Positions 46,207-57,074 of a stretch of 64,000 nt of DNA are shown one piece after another (the first letter of the stretch is position 1; each line of letters starts with the position of its first letter). This stretch comes from Lantana camara (Eukaryota; Streptophyta; Magnoliopsida; Lamiales; Verbenaceae): contig CM074856.1 in assembly GCA_037501455.1 (NCBI GenBank), positions 47,335,001 through 47,399,000 on the forward strand, written 5' to 3'. The notes under the pieces are model-generated. The model ran no database searches. It had not been told where the DNA came from and was given only the letters and a program-made list of their open reading frames with translations. The position numbers and the translations under genes are program-made.

Positions 46207-49013
46207 ATGACCGACCAACATATTGAAGAATTTGCCCGTGAAATCCAAGAGATGGCCACTGAGAGTTCTTCTTCCCATGATTCCCCCAGAGATGAAGAAT
46301 TGGGGGCAGCGGTGATGGCTATGGAAGATAGAAACCCAGGCGGAGTGGAACCTCTTTTTGAGGAGATGGATCTGGTGATGGAGGCAGAACGGCAAGGGAC
46401 TGTTCTCCCCATAACTCAAAGTGCCACACATCCCCACCGCCATACCGTGACCGTGGCGGTTGCAAACCCGCTTCCAGTGGCGGAAGCCGTAACTGGGCCT
46501 TCAGAAAGGGCCCGTGACAAGGGTAAAAGTAAGAAAACCCAAAAATCCAAGGGACCCAACGAGGGCGAAGGGTCAGGCTACCAGGCTACCGAGCGTACGC
46601 CTGATGAAACTCCCAGCACTGTCACCGTGGGAGATGTAAAAACGATGATGGCCCCCATTTACTGGGACGAGCGGTATACATGGAGAATCCCACAAAGCCA
46701 CGAGCGTGCAAATAATCCACCTCCTGGAGAAATGGCGGTGTACGTAGCCTCGGTCAGCTCAGGGGGTTTGAGGTTCCCCATCTCAATTTCGTTGGCCCAT
46801 TTGCTGAACGATTTGGGTCTCTGTCCATCACAGATCGTGCCCAACGGTTTGGCTTTGCTGACCTGTTTCGTGATTTTGATGAGGAGTGTGGGTTACGAGC
46901 CTTACTCGCGAAACTTCAACGCCCTTTTCCAAGTGGTCAGTTCCTCACGTTCTTCTCCCGAGGCGGGTTTTTACTACGTTCAAGCGAAGGCCTACATGAA
47001 GCTGATTAACTCGCCCTCGAGCACTTATGGCCCCAACTGGAAAGAAAAGTTTATCTTTGTTAAGGCCCCAACAGAAGAGGGCTTTGGGGTGACCACACAC
47101 TGGGGCTCGTTTTCAAAGAGCCGGCTGCAACCCGCACTCCCTAAAGATTGGGCCAAAAACCTAGCAGCCACCCTGAGGGACGAGGGCCATCTGATTCAAG
47201 CGAAAGATTGGATAGATGACGAGGAGCTCATGTTCTTGTGCGGCCTCTCTGACAATCCATATTTCCTTGACAACCCTCCGGCTCGTGACATAGAGAGAGA
47301 TGGTTAGATCCTTAGGGCACTAACTTTAGATAGGAATAAATACTAACTCCTTTCTGTACTTGTAACTTGTAACTTGAGTAGATGATTTGAATATTTCTAA
47401 CCCTTGAAAATTTCATTCTTGCAGGAGTCGCTATACTTGAAATGGCTGGCGGAATCAGACAAGCTGCTCGTTTTGCCCATGCGAACAGAAATCAAACCCC
47501 ACCGGGGAACCAACAGCGCCAGCCCCAACGCCCCCGTAACCGCAACGATAGAGGGGATGCTCGTAATCAAGGCGCCAGTTCGAGCGCCAACCCCGAGGTG
47601 CAGCCTCCTCGTGGCCGAGGGGAACGTAGATTGGTCCCGAGGGAGACCAGGGGGAGGTCAGAAAGAGCAGGAGATGCTCAGCCCCCCATCCCTGCAGAGC
47701 AAACAAGGCCAGTAACCACACTGGCGATAACAGAAGCTTCTCCAAGCGTAAACAGGCCTTCCCGCAAGAGGAAGAGAATGCCCGACTCCGCCGCAATCAA
47801 AGGAAAGGGCAAACAAGTAGTTGAGGGCCCCCGGGGCGAGGGGGAAACTTCCTCTTCAGAGGAAGAACGCATGTGGGAGTTCCCCCGTCGAGGGGATAGA
47901 GACTTCTCAGGCGCCACTGACGGTGGGCCGGTTTTGCTGAGGCCTGGCTCGGTCGCCCAGGCTGTCATCGAGAATTTGTACAGCAAGGCTCAATTCTCGG
48001 CTGACCACCGGCACCTCTACAGCGAATCTGTGGAGAAAGTGACCCTCGATGCAGCCCACGCCCTGATTTCCGTAAGTAATCATTCCTTGCATTCCTTCTC
48101 TTCTTTTCTGTAAATCATCATTTTTATTTGGCTAACACTTTTCCTTTCGTTTATGCAGCAAGTTCTTCCCCGGCTAAAAAATGTGCAAATGCGAGCCTCC
48201 ATCTATGCCGACCGGAAGGCTAAATACAAGAAGATGGCTCGTTCCAACGATCCGGCTCAGATTCAAGCGGAGCTGGATGCCGAAATTGCAAAGTACGAGT
48301 CCCTCAAGGGCTTGTTCGAAGTAACTGAGGAAGAGCTGGGAAAGCTCAAGGAAGACTTTGTGGCGGTTGATGGCGCTCGAATTGGCCTGGGCAACCAGCT
48401 GGCTCAGGCCAACGAGCGGTGCAAAAAGGCTGAGGCGGAGAGGGAAGACTGGAAGGCAAGGGCTCTTGAGGCCGAGCGCAAATTTAACGATGCCATGAAC
48501 GAGTGGCCTCGGAGCCTAGAGCGCGCAAATAAGGAGGCTCTCATCAAGTTCTGCCATTCCAAGGCTTTCAACTTTGCGGCCTCGTTGCACTGCTTGGATG
48601 AGGCTCAAAATGCCTTCAACTTGGCAGTGGACCAGGGCATCCACAAAGGGCTGACGGATCCGACCATGAAGGGAGCTGAGGGCACGGGGCTCATGTTCAA
48701 TGAGCGCTGTGAGGAGGCGGATGAGGATCCCAACGACCCCGCAGACGGCATTGCTGAAATGGAGTATGAGTTCTTGGTGAAACTGATCCAAGATGAATAC
48801 GCCGACGCTCATCGGGGAGGGGATCCGGCTCAACCTGCCCAAAATGACGATCCTGAGGATGAGCCACAAGAGCCCGTCGCGGAAGATGCCAACGCTCCTG
48901 CCCCTGTTGCCAACGAGCCCAACGGTCCCCCAGATCAACCACAAGAGCCTGAGGGCCTAGTGCACGGCCCTATTCTGGTGATCGTGGACGAGGACATCGC
49001 CCCAGCCGCTTGA
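46207..49013 (+). CDS. Antisense accessory gene of the gypsy element (spliced)
   Basis: Three exons, 46207-47302, 47425-48071 and 48159-49013, join in frame over two short GT-AG introns (donors GTTAGA and GTAAGT; acceptors CTTGCAG and TATGCAG), giving 865 aa. The N-terminus is acidic (residues 1-100). A globular part with SLAHLLNDLGLCPSQIVPN, GFYYVQAKAYMKLI and NWKEKFIFVKAP (about 195-290) resembles the plant putative gypsy-type transposon protein family (Transposase_28 type). A basic, low-complexity middle (exon 2) has a KRKR-like nuclear-signal candidate (RPSRKRKRMP). Exon 3 begins with a long coiled coil (about 590-700) and ends in an acidic Pro-rich tail. It is transcribed opposite to gag-pol. 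Tat-type elements are known to carry extra ORFs here, some antisense; their role is unknown. An AATAAA lies at about 49123. Confidence 0.8.
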
Positions 49014-49221
49014 AGCTTTTCCCTTATAGCATTTCTCTGTATTTTTCAGCTTTGCTTTCTTTTGCAATAGTATTTCATGGGCCTTTGAGCCCTTTTGCCT
49101 TGTAATAATTCTTGCTACGATGAATAAAATATCCCTTTCTTCATGACTTTGTTCTTCTGTTCATTTATAATAAGACTGTGTAGCATACTCCTGTGAATGT
49201 TTTATTCCTTTGATGCAATGA
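49014..49221 (+). terminator. 3' UTR and polyadenylation signal of the antisense gene
   Basis: After the stop codon the sequence is T-rich, and GATGAATAAAATATCC supplies an AATAAA hexamer at about 49123-49128, 110 bp past the stop. This suits 3' end formation of the plus-strand transcript before it reaches the tandem array. Confidence 0.5.
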
Positions 49222-49950
49222 AAATTTGTCTAAGTCTTGAGCGATCGTGGGGGTCTTATTGTGAGATTGCCCCCCACTCAAGACTTGTATAAATTTTGTT
49301 TTTGCTTCTGGAAATTTGTCTAAGTCTTGAGCGGTCGTGAGGGTCTTATTGTGAGATTGCCCCCCTACTCAAGATTTGTGTAAATTTCTGCTTTTGTCAT
49401 AAAACTTCAAAAATTTGTTTAAGTCTTGAGCGATCGTGAGGGTCTTACAGTGAGATTGCCCCCCTACTCAAGACTTGTATAAATTTTTGCCTTTGTCGTA
49501 AACTTTGAAAATTTGCTTAAGTCTTGAGCGATCGTGAGGGTCTTACAGTGAGATTGCCCCCCCACTCAAGACTTGTATAAATTTTTGCCTTTGTCGTAAA
49601 CTTTGAAAATTTGCTTAAGTCTTGAGCGATCGTGAGGGTCTTACAGTGAGATTGCCCCCCCACTCAAGACTTGTATAAATTTTCGTTTTTTGCTCATAAA
49701 AATTTGGCCGAGTCTTGAGTAGATACGAGGGTCTTATGGGGAGGCTGCCCTCGTTCAAGGCTCGTGCAATTTCTTCTTAACTTAGGGGGAATTTTGTTAA
49801 ATCTTGAGTATTTGCAAGGGTCTTACTGGGTGGTTGCCCTCGTTCATGACTTGTGACATTCCTTCCGCCCTTGGGGGGGTTTTGCTAAGTCTTGAGTGTG
49901 TGCGAGGGTCTTACTGAGTGGTTGCCCTCGTTTAAGACTTGTGCAATACC
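49222..49950. repeat. Tandem array 1: eight units of about 92-98 bp
   Basis: Each unit carries AAGTCTTGAGCGATCGTG, GGGTCTTA.TGTGAGATTGCC and ACTCAAGACTTGT. Units begin near 49222, 49311, 49409, 49508, 49605, 49699, 49789 and 49877. The first five are close to one another (the fourth and fifth nearly identical), and the last three are diverged. Within a unit, AAGTCTTGAG and CTCAAGACTT form an inverted repeat that could fold into a hairpin. It lies between gag-pol and the antisense gene. Confidence 0.92.
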
Positions 49951-50008
49951 TTCTTGATTCTGAAGCCATTGTTCGAGCGCTCTGGCTCTTGTCGTATTTC
50001 TGGCTCTG

Positions 50009-50486
50009 CAGGAAATCCCGTTTTCGAGCGCAAGGCGTCTTAAGAAACGGCCAAGGCCTACTAGGACTTTAGGACTTTCTCTGTAGGAGATCCCGTTTTC
50101 GAGCGCAAGGCGTTGTAAGAAACAACCAAGGCCTACTAGGATTTTCTCTGTAGGAGGTCCCGTTTTCGAGCGCAAGGCGTTGTAAGAAACAGCCAAGGCC
50201 TACTAGGATTCGCTCTTGTAGGAGATCCCGTTTTCGAGCGCAAGGCGTTGTAAGAAACAACCAAGGCCTACTAGGATTTTCTCTGTAGGAGATCCCGTTT
50301 TCGAGCGCAAGGCGTTGTAAGAAACAGCCAAGGCCTACTAGGATTCGCTCTTGTAGGAGGTCCCGTTTTCGAGCGCAAGGCGTTTTAAGAAACGGCCAAG
50401 GCCTACTAGGACTTTCTCTGTAGGAGATCCCGTTTTCGAGCGCAAGGCGTTTTAAGAAACAGCCAAGGCCTACTAGGATTTTCTTC
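50009..50486. repeat. Tandem array 2: seven units of about 67 bp
   Basis: Each unit contains GAGATCCCGTTTTCGAGCGC, AAGGCGTTGTAAGAAAC and CCAAGGCCTACTAGGA. Units start near 50009, 50087, 50154, 50221, 50288, 50356 and 50424. The first carries an 11-bp internal duplication (CTAGGACTTTAGGACTTT). Long minus-strand ORFs here (50069-50629, 49885-50196) are translations of the repeat and are not genes. Such arrays in the 3' region of Tat-type elements are known seeds of satellite DNA. Confidence 0.93.
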
Positions 50487-50786
50487 ATAATCTTCTTCCA
50501 ATTCACCTGCTTGGTTGTAAGCGTAACCAGTCTATCCTTATGAGGGCGTCCCCCCATCCGGAGTAGAGTGCTGGCCAGCGTAACCCATACGAGATAACAG
50601 CATACATATTGGAATGAGTTGCCAACCACGCTCGCAAAGACGAGGGACGTGGGACTTATTCATTCAAGCAACCAAAGAAACAGGAATATTAAAGAAATTA
50701 AAAAGATTATGTTACCGCTTACTTGTGTTTGGAAGTACATTGAACCCGTCAAAGAGGGTTGTTACATCAGGATTTGCAAAGAGCTT

Positions 50787-53700
50787 TTAAACATAAAACC
50801 GTCGGAGGTTACATGCGTTCCAAGGGCGAGGCAAGCGCTCACCTTGAAGTGTCTCCAGGGTGTAAGTGTTGTTAGCTCTGAGTTGTACGACCTTGAATGG
50901 GCCTTCCCAATTGGGATCCAATTTGCCCACGTGCCGGGATACTTCCACTTTCTTCAAAACCAAGTCTCCCAACTGGAAAGTTCTTTCCCTCACACGCTTG
51001 TTGTACTGTTGAGCCACAGAAGCTTTATAATGGTGAATCTTAGCCCAGGCCTTGTCTCTCCTTTCATCCAGCAAATCCAACTCCAAGCTCCTGTTGCCAT
51101 CGTTGAGCTGAGGCTCGAAATAGCCTACACGAGCGGATTCATTTACTATCTCCGCTGGTATCATTGCTTCTGATCCATAAAAGAGCGCGTAAGGAGTTTC
51201 TCCAGTGGCCGCTCGTGGGGTGGTGCGATAAGCCCAAAGCGCTCCTTGCAGCTCCTCAGCCCATTCACTTTTCTTGCTTTCAAGCATAGTTTTCAGATGT
51301 TGCAAGATGATCCTATTGGTAACTTCTGCTTGCCCATTGGCTTGAGGATGACCTACAGAAGTAAACCGCTGTTCGATCCCCAACTCAGAACACCATTCTC
51401 TTGTGTCAGCAGCTATGAACTGGGATCCGTTGTCGGAAATGAGCACCCTCGGTATACCGTACCTGCAAATGATGTTCTTCCAAATGAAGTCCCTCACAAC
51501 CTTGAAGGTGATTTTCGCAACGGCCTCGGCCTCAGCCCACTTGGTGAAGTAGTCGACGGCTAAAATGACAAACTTCTTTTGTCCTGCAGCCATGGGCAAG
51601 GGGCCCACGATGTCAATTCCCCACTGGTCAAAAGGCCAAGAGACGTCTATGGGGATCAACTGTGCCGCTGGCAATTGAGGGAGATTTGAATGGAATTGGC
51701 ATTTGGGGCACTTCCTTGAAAATTCGATGGCATCCTGGAGAACTGTAGGCCAATAAAACCCACTTCTCAGAACCTTCTTTGCCAAAATACGCCCTCCAGA
51801 GTGATTTCCACAGCTTCCATTATGTATGTGTTCGAGCGTCTCCTTTGCTTGTGAGGGCCTCAGGCATCTCATTGGGGGCCCTTGAAATGATTTTTTGAAC
51901 AACCTCCCCTCGGTATCCAAAGCGAAACGAGGGGCTTTACTTCGGACTTTCCTTGCTTCCACCTTGTCAGTGGGAAGAATTCCATCCTTAAGGAAAATAA
52001 TGACGTCATCAAGCCAGCAGGGCTCGTTTGGATCAATCATGGCAATTATCTTGGTGGTGGCCTTCTCCTTGATCAAAGGTTCCTCAGTTCTAAGGAACGT
52101 AACAGAACGTTCAGAAGTACCTTCTAAAGCGGATGCAAACTTTGACAGAGCGTCCGCACGCTCGTTTTCTCCTCTGGGCACTTGAAGTAGATGAAATTCC
52201 TTGAATTTCCCAATGATTTCTCTGGCTTTAGTTAAGTACTGTATCATGGTGGTTTCTCGAGCCTCATAAGTTCCTTCAATCTGGCTAGCTATTAACTGTG
52301 AATCCACATAAGCGGTGATTCTGGAAGCCCCATTCTGAAAAGCAATATTCAATCCTTGCACGAGGGCTTCATACTCTGCTTCATTAATAGTGACTTGGAA
52401 ATCCAGCTTAATTGCAAAGTCCAGCTCAATCCCATCGGGGTTTCTGAGGGCCACTCCTACTCCTCCCCCTTGTGAGGTTGAGGAACCATCTGCGTGCAGT
52501 ACCCATAACCCCTCATTTTCCGCAATGGTGGGCTCGAAACCAAAGCGTTCAACCAACAAATCTGCTACAACCTGAGCCTGTATCGCCGTCCTAGGCTCGA
52601 AGCATAGGTCAAACTGGCTCAATTCGATGGCCCATTTGATTAATCTACCAGATACGTCCGGCTTGGACAACACTTGCTTCAAGGGTTGGTCGGTGAGAAC
52701 CGTTATGGAGTGCGCTTGAAAGTAAGGCCTTAGCCTTCTTGAGGCGTTGATAAGTGCGAACGCGAATTTTTCAATCTCCAAATACTTCTTTTCAGCTCCT
52801 TGCAATGTTTTGCTCAGATAATAGACAGACAAATGTTTCCGCTCTCGTACAGCTACCAGAACAGCGCTTGTGGCTTCGGGGGAAACAGAAAGATACATAA
52901 ATAATCTCTCACCTTCGACGGGCTTAGTCAGCAGTGGTGCGCTCGACAAGTAAGCCTTCATATCCTGCAACGCCCTTTCACATTCTTCTGTCCAAGCAAA
53001 GTTACGAGCGTTCCTCAAAATTTTGAAGAAGGGAAGGTTCCTGTCCGCCGAGCGCGAAATAAACCTGTTCAACGAGATGATTTTTCCTACCAGGACCTGC
53101 ACTTCCCTCAAATTTCGAGGGGAGGGGATTTCCAAGATAGCCTTGATCTTCTCCGGATTGGCCTCAATTCCCCTCTGACTGACCATGTACCCTAGGAATT
53201 TTCCCCCTTGTACTCCAAATGTGCACTTTGAAGGGTTCAACTTCATCCCATACTGGCGCAAGATTGAAAAAGTGCGCTTGAGATCTCCCAAGTGGGAATC
53301 CTGGCGTTCGCTCTTGACAATCATGTCATCCACGTAAACCTCCATGGACTTACCAATTTCTTTTTCAAACATCTTGTTAACGAGCCGCTGATACGTGGCT
53401 CCGGCGTTCTTCAGTCCGAAAGGCATGACTAAGAAGCAATATACTCCCAGATGGACAACGAACGAGGTTTTGGGGCGATCTTCCGGGGCCATAAAGATCT
53501 GATAATATCCCTGGAAAGCATCCATCATGCTCATAAGCTCGCAGCCAGCGGTCGAATCCACCAATTGATCAATCCGGGGCAGCGGGTAAGGATCTTTAGG
53601 GCAGGCTTTGTTGAGATCAGTGAAATCGTTGCACATGCGCCACTTATTCGCGCTATTGGGTACCAAGACGACGTTGCACAGCCACTCCGGATACAAGATG

Positions 53701-56700
53701 GGCTCGATATATTGAGCCTCCAGGAGTTTATTAACTTCCTCTTCAATGACCTTTTTCCGAAAGCCATGTACATCCCGCTTTTTCTGCTTGATGGGTTTGA
53801 AAGAGGGATCCACATTAAGCCTGTGGACAATGACGCTCGGGTCAATCCCTGTGAGATCAGAGGCTTTCCACGCAAATACATCCTTGTTTTCCCTTAGAAA
53901 ATCAATCATCATGATCTGAGAAGGCCCTGAGAGGTTTGAGCCTATCTGTGTAATCTTATCTTTATTTCCGGGTTCCAGCTCAATGGTAAGGAATTTTTCC
54001 GAAGGTTCGATCCTTACCTCAGGGCGAGGAAATTCGAGCGCCCTCTTCTTTCCTGTCAAACGATCGCCTGATGCTGGTTCACTTTCTCCCGGCTCGTCTC
54101 CTTCTGAGGACGATCCCCCAACGGTCCCTGGGGGAACATTTTCGAGGGGATTCTCCCCGTTGTCTCCCCTCTTCTTCTTGTTCTTCTTCTTGTTCAATTT
54201 CGCCCTTTTCCGGGCTGGGCTGTCCTCATCAAGGTTGGGGAAGTCCACTGACTTTTTGGTGGAACCAATCTGGAAGGTTTTCTCCGCTTTAGGCTTTCTG
54301 AGAGACAGCATGTAACACTCCCAAGCCTCTCGCACATTGCACAGTACTTCTCCTACACCCTCGGGGGTGGGGAATTTAATCTTCTGATGGTAGGTGGAGA
54401 TGATGGCTTTGAAGTCCACGAGGGCGGGGCGCCCAATTATGATGTTATATGGAATTTCAATCTCCACCACCGCGTACGTCACCAAGAGCGTCTTGCGCTG
54501 AGGGGCTCGGCCGAACGAAGTAGCTAGGCGTATTTGCCCTCGGGGGACAACTTCCGAGCCTCCAAAGCCAATGAGGGCCGTTTTGAGAGGCTCGAGCGGA
54601 AGATCAACCTTCATCTTTAAGAATGTAGAATAAGGCAAAACATTAACGGAGCTTCCACTATCCACCAATACCCTTTTTACAACATGATTATGAACATCTA
54701 AGCTAACCACCATGGGGCAATCTGAGGTTATACCCTCCCCATGGGGCGTTACAATATGTTCTAAGTCCCTATCATCAAAACCTATTACATCATTTTCTCG
54801 AGACCTTTGAGCGCTTGATCTCTGGACGGCATAGATAGGTTTGGGCACTGCTGGGCGTTGGTTGTAGCTCCGGACGTACCTCCGTCGGGAGGCGTTTGAA
54901 TCCCCCCCCGATGAGCCTCCTGCAATCATGTTTATAACTGCAAAGGGCTCGTTTTCTTGCTCAGGGGCTTTGCCTTTATTGCCTCGGCGGCTGCTGCTTT
55001 CAGGGGGTCCCCTACCCCTTGGGCTCTTTGACCGGGAAGGACTCCTCCTTCTTCTTCCGGAGCGCTCATTGCATTGATCATCGTAGCGCTCGAGCACCCG
55101 GACAAATTCCTTCAAGTGGCCCCCTGCGACGAGCCTTTGGATTTCAGCTTCCAACTGCCGGCACTCATCCGTGTCGTGCCCTCTCTGCTTGTGGAAGGCG
55201 CAGTATTTGTTCGAGCGCCTGAGTGAGTCTGTTTCTCTCATTTTGATGGGTCTTTTGAAGAGCTTCTTATCAGAGAGATTATAGACTTCTGAATTTGGCC
55301 TGGTGAGCGGAATTCGCTCGAATCTACGAGGGGGCGGTGGCGACCTCCTGCGCTCTTGAGGGCGCTCTTTCTTGACGGCCACATCCCGTCCCCGCTCGTG
55401 ATGAGGTCGCTCGTTCCTGGCCGGGCTGTGGTGCCGGGGACCATTCGTCCCGTACATATCTTCGAGCGCGAAGAACGGCTCGGCTATTTCTCTTAGGCCC
55501 ATGAGGGTTCCAGGCCTTCTCTCCACAATGGCATCAGCAAATTTTTTGCTCACATACTGCTTGTGATCCACAGCCTGAAAAAGCACTGGGATCAAAAAAT
55601 CCATTGAAGGCCTCTCCACCTGCAGGATCTCCTTGTTGAAGCGGGCAAAGAACGAGCGCAGAGATTCGCTCTTGCCCTGCACCACGTTGTATAAGGCAGT
55701 GGGTGCGGTGACTGGCGCTTTCAAGGAGTTGAAGTGGTTGAGGAAAGCATTGGCCAGTTCTTCATATGAGTGGATCGAGCGCGGCGGCAGTCGCTTGTAC
55801 CACTCTTGAGCCATTCCTACCAAAGAAGTGACAAACACTTTTGCCCAGTAATGGCTGGAATGCTCGTATAGGTGCATAAGATGCACAAAGTGATCCAAGT
55901 GTTCAGCTGGATCGGTTGTCCCGTCGTATCGGTTGATGGAAGTGGGGACTTTGGCCATGCCTGCTTGGGCCATCAGAACTTCTTCTACGAGGGGTGAACC
56001 CCTCGCCAGTGGGTGATATTCATACGTGCCGAAGTTTTCCTCCGGCTCCTTGCGGCGGGGGACCCTTGGTGGAGGGTCCTTGGTGCGGGTGCTTCTGGCG
56101 TCAACCCGTTCATCCCGACTAGGGGAGATCTGAGTTGAACGCCCTCGTGAGAGCTGTCCCACAATATCCTTGAGACCCTGCAGCTGGTCTTGCACAGCCG
56201 CGAGGATGTCAGGATTTACATCTACTTGCTTGTCTCCGTGTCTGGGGGCTCGTGAGCCCCTCCTGGAGACATGAGAGTCCCCTTCATTTTCGTTCACTCG
56301 CTCCGTGGGCTCTTTATTCCTGCCCACGGAGGGGCGCTCGTTGCCCTCCTGTTGGGGCACTTCTCTTGCTGGTGGTGGTGGTGGTTGTGCCCTCAGGACA
56401 GCCTGGGCTTCTCTGAGGGGAAAGTTTTGCTGTCCTCCTAAAGGGGCTGCGACTTGAGTGGCCTGCCCAGAGGGAAAGTACATGGAATGGAACCTTTCCC
56501 ATGCCCCCTGGGCCGCCTGAACCTCACACTGGGCGTATAGAGCCCTCAGCTGTTGGGTGGTCAGTGGAGGTAACTCCACTCCTTCAATCTCCCTGGGGAC
56601 CACCACTGGGAGCTGGAGTTGTCCGGCATGATATGGCTGGACCGGCGGCATCATGACGGCCGGAGTAAGAGTATATCCTGGTGGAGGCATCATATAACTC

Positions 56701-56984
56701 TGTACTCCTAGATTCATTTGGGGATGGACCCAGGAGTTCTGCGCTAGCGGCGGAGGAGCAGAGAGAGAGGCTCCTCCAGCGGTGGTGGGAACCTGCGGTG
56801 CCGGCGGTGCAGGTGGTGGTACAGAAGATTCTGCTTGTGGGGTCACACCTGCGGCGGGAGGTGCTCCACCAGCGGTGACGGGAAGTGGCGGCGCTCCACC
56901 AGTAGCGGTGGAGGGAAGAAGGACATCTGCAACTTGGGAGGCGTTATCTCCTCCTCCCACAACTCCAGATGTCGTGGCAACCAT
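50787..56984 (-). CDS. Ty3/gypsy gag-pol polyprotein (Tat-type), 2065 aa
   Basis: A single uninterrupted minus-strand ORF. The N-terminus is Pro/Ala-rich. Gag core: INRYDGTTDPAEHLDHFVHL to SLRSFFARFNKEI (about 350-460). A zinc-finger-like motif, CAFHKQRGHDTDEC, lies near 593-606. Aspartic protease: VLVDSGSSVNVLP (about 770-785). Reverse transcriptase about 1080-1260 with YVDDM near 1216. RNase H about 1345-1470 is followed by a second RNase H from WVLHADGSS (about 1494) to ENERADALSKFAS (about 1615), the dual arrangement of the Tat lineage. Integrase: HHCC zinc site from about 1718 (HIHNGSCGNH, CPKCQFH), DDE core (WGIDIVGPLP, ISDNGSQF, QANGQAEVTNR) and a C-terminal GDLVLKK/GPFKVV region. The order protease-RT-RNase H-integrase is diagnostic of gypsy. 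It appears coding-competent. Confidence 0.97.
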   Translation of the reverse strand: MVATTSGVVGGGDNASQVADVLLPSTATGGAPPLPVTAGGAPPAAGVTPQAESSVPPPAPPAPQVPTTAGGASLSAPPPLAQNSWVHPQMNLGVQSYMMPPPGYTLTPAVMMPPVQPYHAGQLQLPVVVPREIEGVELPPLTTQQLRALYAQCEVQAAQGAWERFHSMYFPSGQATQVAAPLGGQQNFPLREAQAVLRAQPPPPPAREVPQQEGNERPSVGRNKEPTERVNENEGDSHVSRRGSRAPRHGDKQVDVNPDILAAVQDQLQGLKDIVGQLSRGRSTQISPSRDERVDARSTRTKDPPPRVPRRKEPEENFGTYEYHPLARGSPLVEEVLMAQAGMAKVPTSINRYDGTTDPAEHLDHFVHLMHLYEHSSHYWAKVFVTSLVGMAQEWYKRLPPRSIHSYEELANAFLNHFNSLKAPVTAPTALYNVVQGKSESLRSFFARFNKEILQVERPSMDFLIPVLFQAVDHKQYVSKKFADAIVERRPGTLMGLREIAEPFFALEDMYGTNGPRHHSPARNERPHHERGRDVAVKKERPQERRRSPPPPRRFERIPLTRPNSEVYNLSDKKLFKRPIKMRETDSLRRSNKYCAFHKQRGHDTDECRQLEAEIQRLVAGGHLKEFVRVLERYDDQCNERSGRRRRSPSRSKSPRGRGPPESSSRRGNKGKAPEQENEPFAVINMIAGGSSGGDSNASRRRYVRSYNQRPAVPKPIYAVQRSSAQRSRENDVIGFDDRDLEHIVTPHGEGITSDCPMVVSLDVHNHVVKRVLVDSGSSVNVLPYSTFLKMKVDLPLEPLKTALIGFGGSEVVPRGQIRLATSFGRAPQRKTLLVTYAVVEIEIPYNIIIGRPALVDFKAIISTYHQKIKFPTPEGVGEVLCNVREAWECYMLSLRKPKAEKTFQIGSTKKSVDFPNLDEDSPARKRAKLNKKKNKKKRGDNGENPLENVPPGTVGGSSSEGDEPGESEPASGDRLTGKKRALEFPRPEVRIEPSEKFLTIELEPGNKDKITQIGSNLSGPSQIMMIDFLRENKDVFAWKASDLTGIDPSVIVHRLNVDPSFKPIKQKKRDVHGFRKKVIEEEVNKLLEAQYIEPILYPEWLCNVVLVPNSANKWRMCNDFTDLNKACPKDPYPLPRIDQLVDSTAGCELMSMMDAFQGYYQIFMAPEDRPKTSFVVHLGVYCFLVMPFGLKNAGATYQRLVNKMFEKEIGKSMEVYVDDMIVKSERQDSHLGDLKRTFSILRQYGMKLNPSKCTFGVQGGKFLGYMVSQRGIEANPEKIKAILEIPSPRNLREVQVLVGKIISLNRFISRSADRNLPFFKILRNARNFAWTEECERALQDMKAYLSSAPLLTKPVEGERLFMYLSVSPEATSAVLVAVRERKHLSVYYLSKTLQGAEKKYLEIEKFAFALINASRRLRPYFQAHSITVLTDQPLKQVLSKPDVSGRLIKWAIELSQFDLCFEPRTAIQAQVVADLLVERFGFEPTIAENEGLWVLHADGSSTSQGGGVGVALRNPDGIELDFAIKLDFQVTINEAEYEALVQGLNIAFQNGASRITAYVDSQLIASQIEGTYEARETTMIQYLTKAREIIGKFKEFHLLQVPRGENERADALSKFASALEGTSERSVTFLRTEEPLIKEKATTKIIAMIDPNEPCWLDDVIIFLKDGILPTDKVEARKVRSKAPRFALDTEGRLFKKSFQGPPMRCLRPSQAKETLEHIHNGSCGNHSGGRILAKKVLRSGFYWPTVLQDAIEFSRKCPKCQFHSNLPQLPAAQLIPIDVSWPFDQWGIDIVGPLPMAAGQKKFVILAVDYFTKWAEAEAVAKITFKVVRDFIWKNIICRYGIPRVLISDNGSQFIAADTREWCSELGIEQRFTSVGHPQANGQAEVTNRIILQHLKTMLESKKSEWAEELQGALWAYRTTPRAATGETPYALFYGSEAMIPAEIVNESARVGYFEPQLNDGNRSLELDLLDERRDKAWAKIHHYKASVAQQYNKRVRERTFQLGDLVLKKVEVSRHVGKLDPNWEGPFKVVQLRANNTYTLETLQGERLPRPWNACNLRRFYV

Positions 56985-57049
56985 GACTGTTAAAGGTAAG
57001 GTGTGCTTGTTTTTCTACCAACAAAAAGAAAGGAAGAAGATGGAAGACT

Positions 57050-57074
57050 GGTTTCCCACAGACGGCGCCAAAAA
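57050..57074 (-). promoter_or_regulatory. Primer-binding site of the gypsy element
   Basis: On the minus strand, five T residues after the 5' LTR end (CCCATCA) comes TGGCGCCGTCTGTGGG, in the position of the tRNA primer-binding site. TGGCGCC starts are common in gypsy elements; the exact tRNA was not determined. Confidence 0.75.

Noticed and set aside
49222..50486. CRISPR-like repeat-spacer pattern
   Set aside because: The whole unit repeats, not just a short repeat between unique spacers, and the context is a plant retrotransposon; these are simple tandem arrays.
50069..50629. 186-aa minus-strand ORF downstream of gag-pol
   Set aside because: It is a translation of the 67-bp tandem repeat (ILVGLGCFL... 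repeated) with no independent support.
51246..54315. Plus-strand ORFs of 61-148 aa opposite gag-pol
   Set aside because: Shadows of the 2065-aa gypsy polyprotein, which carries all the expected motifs.
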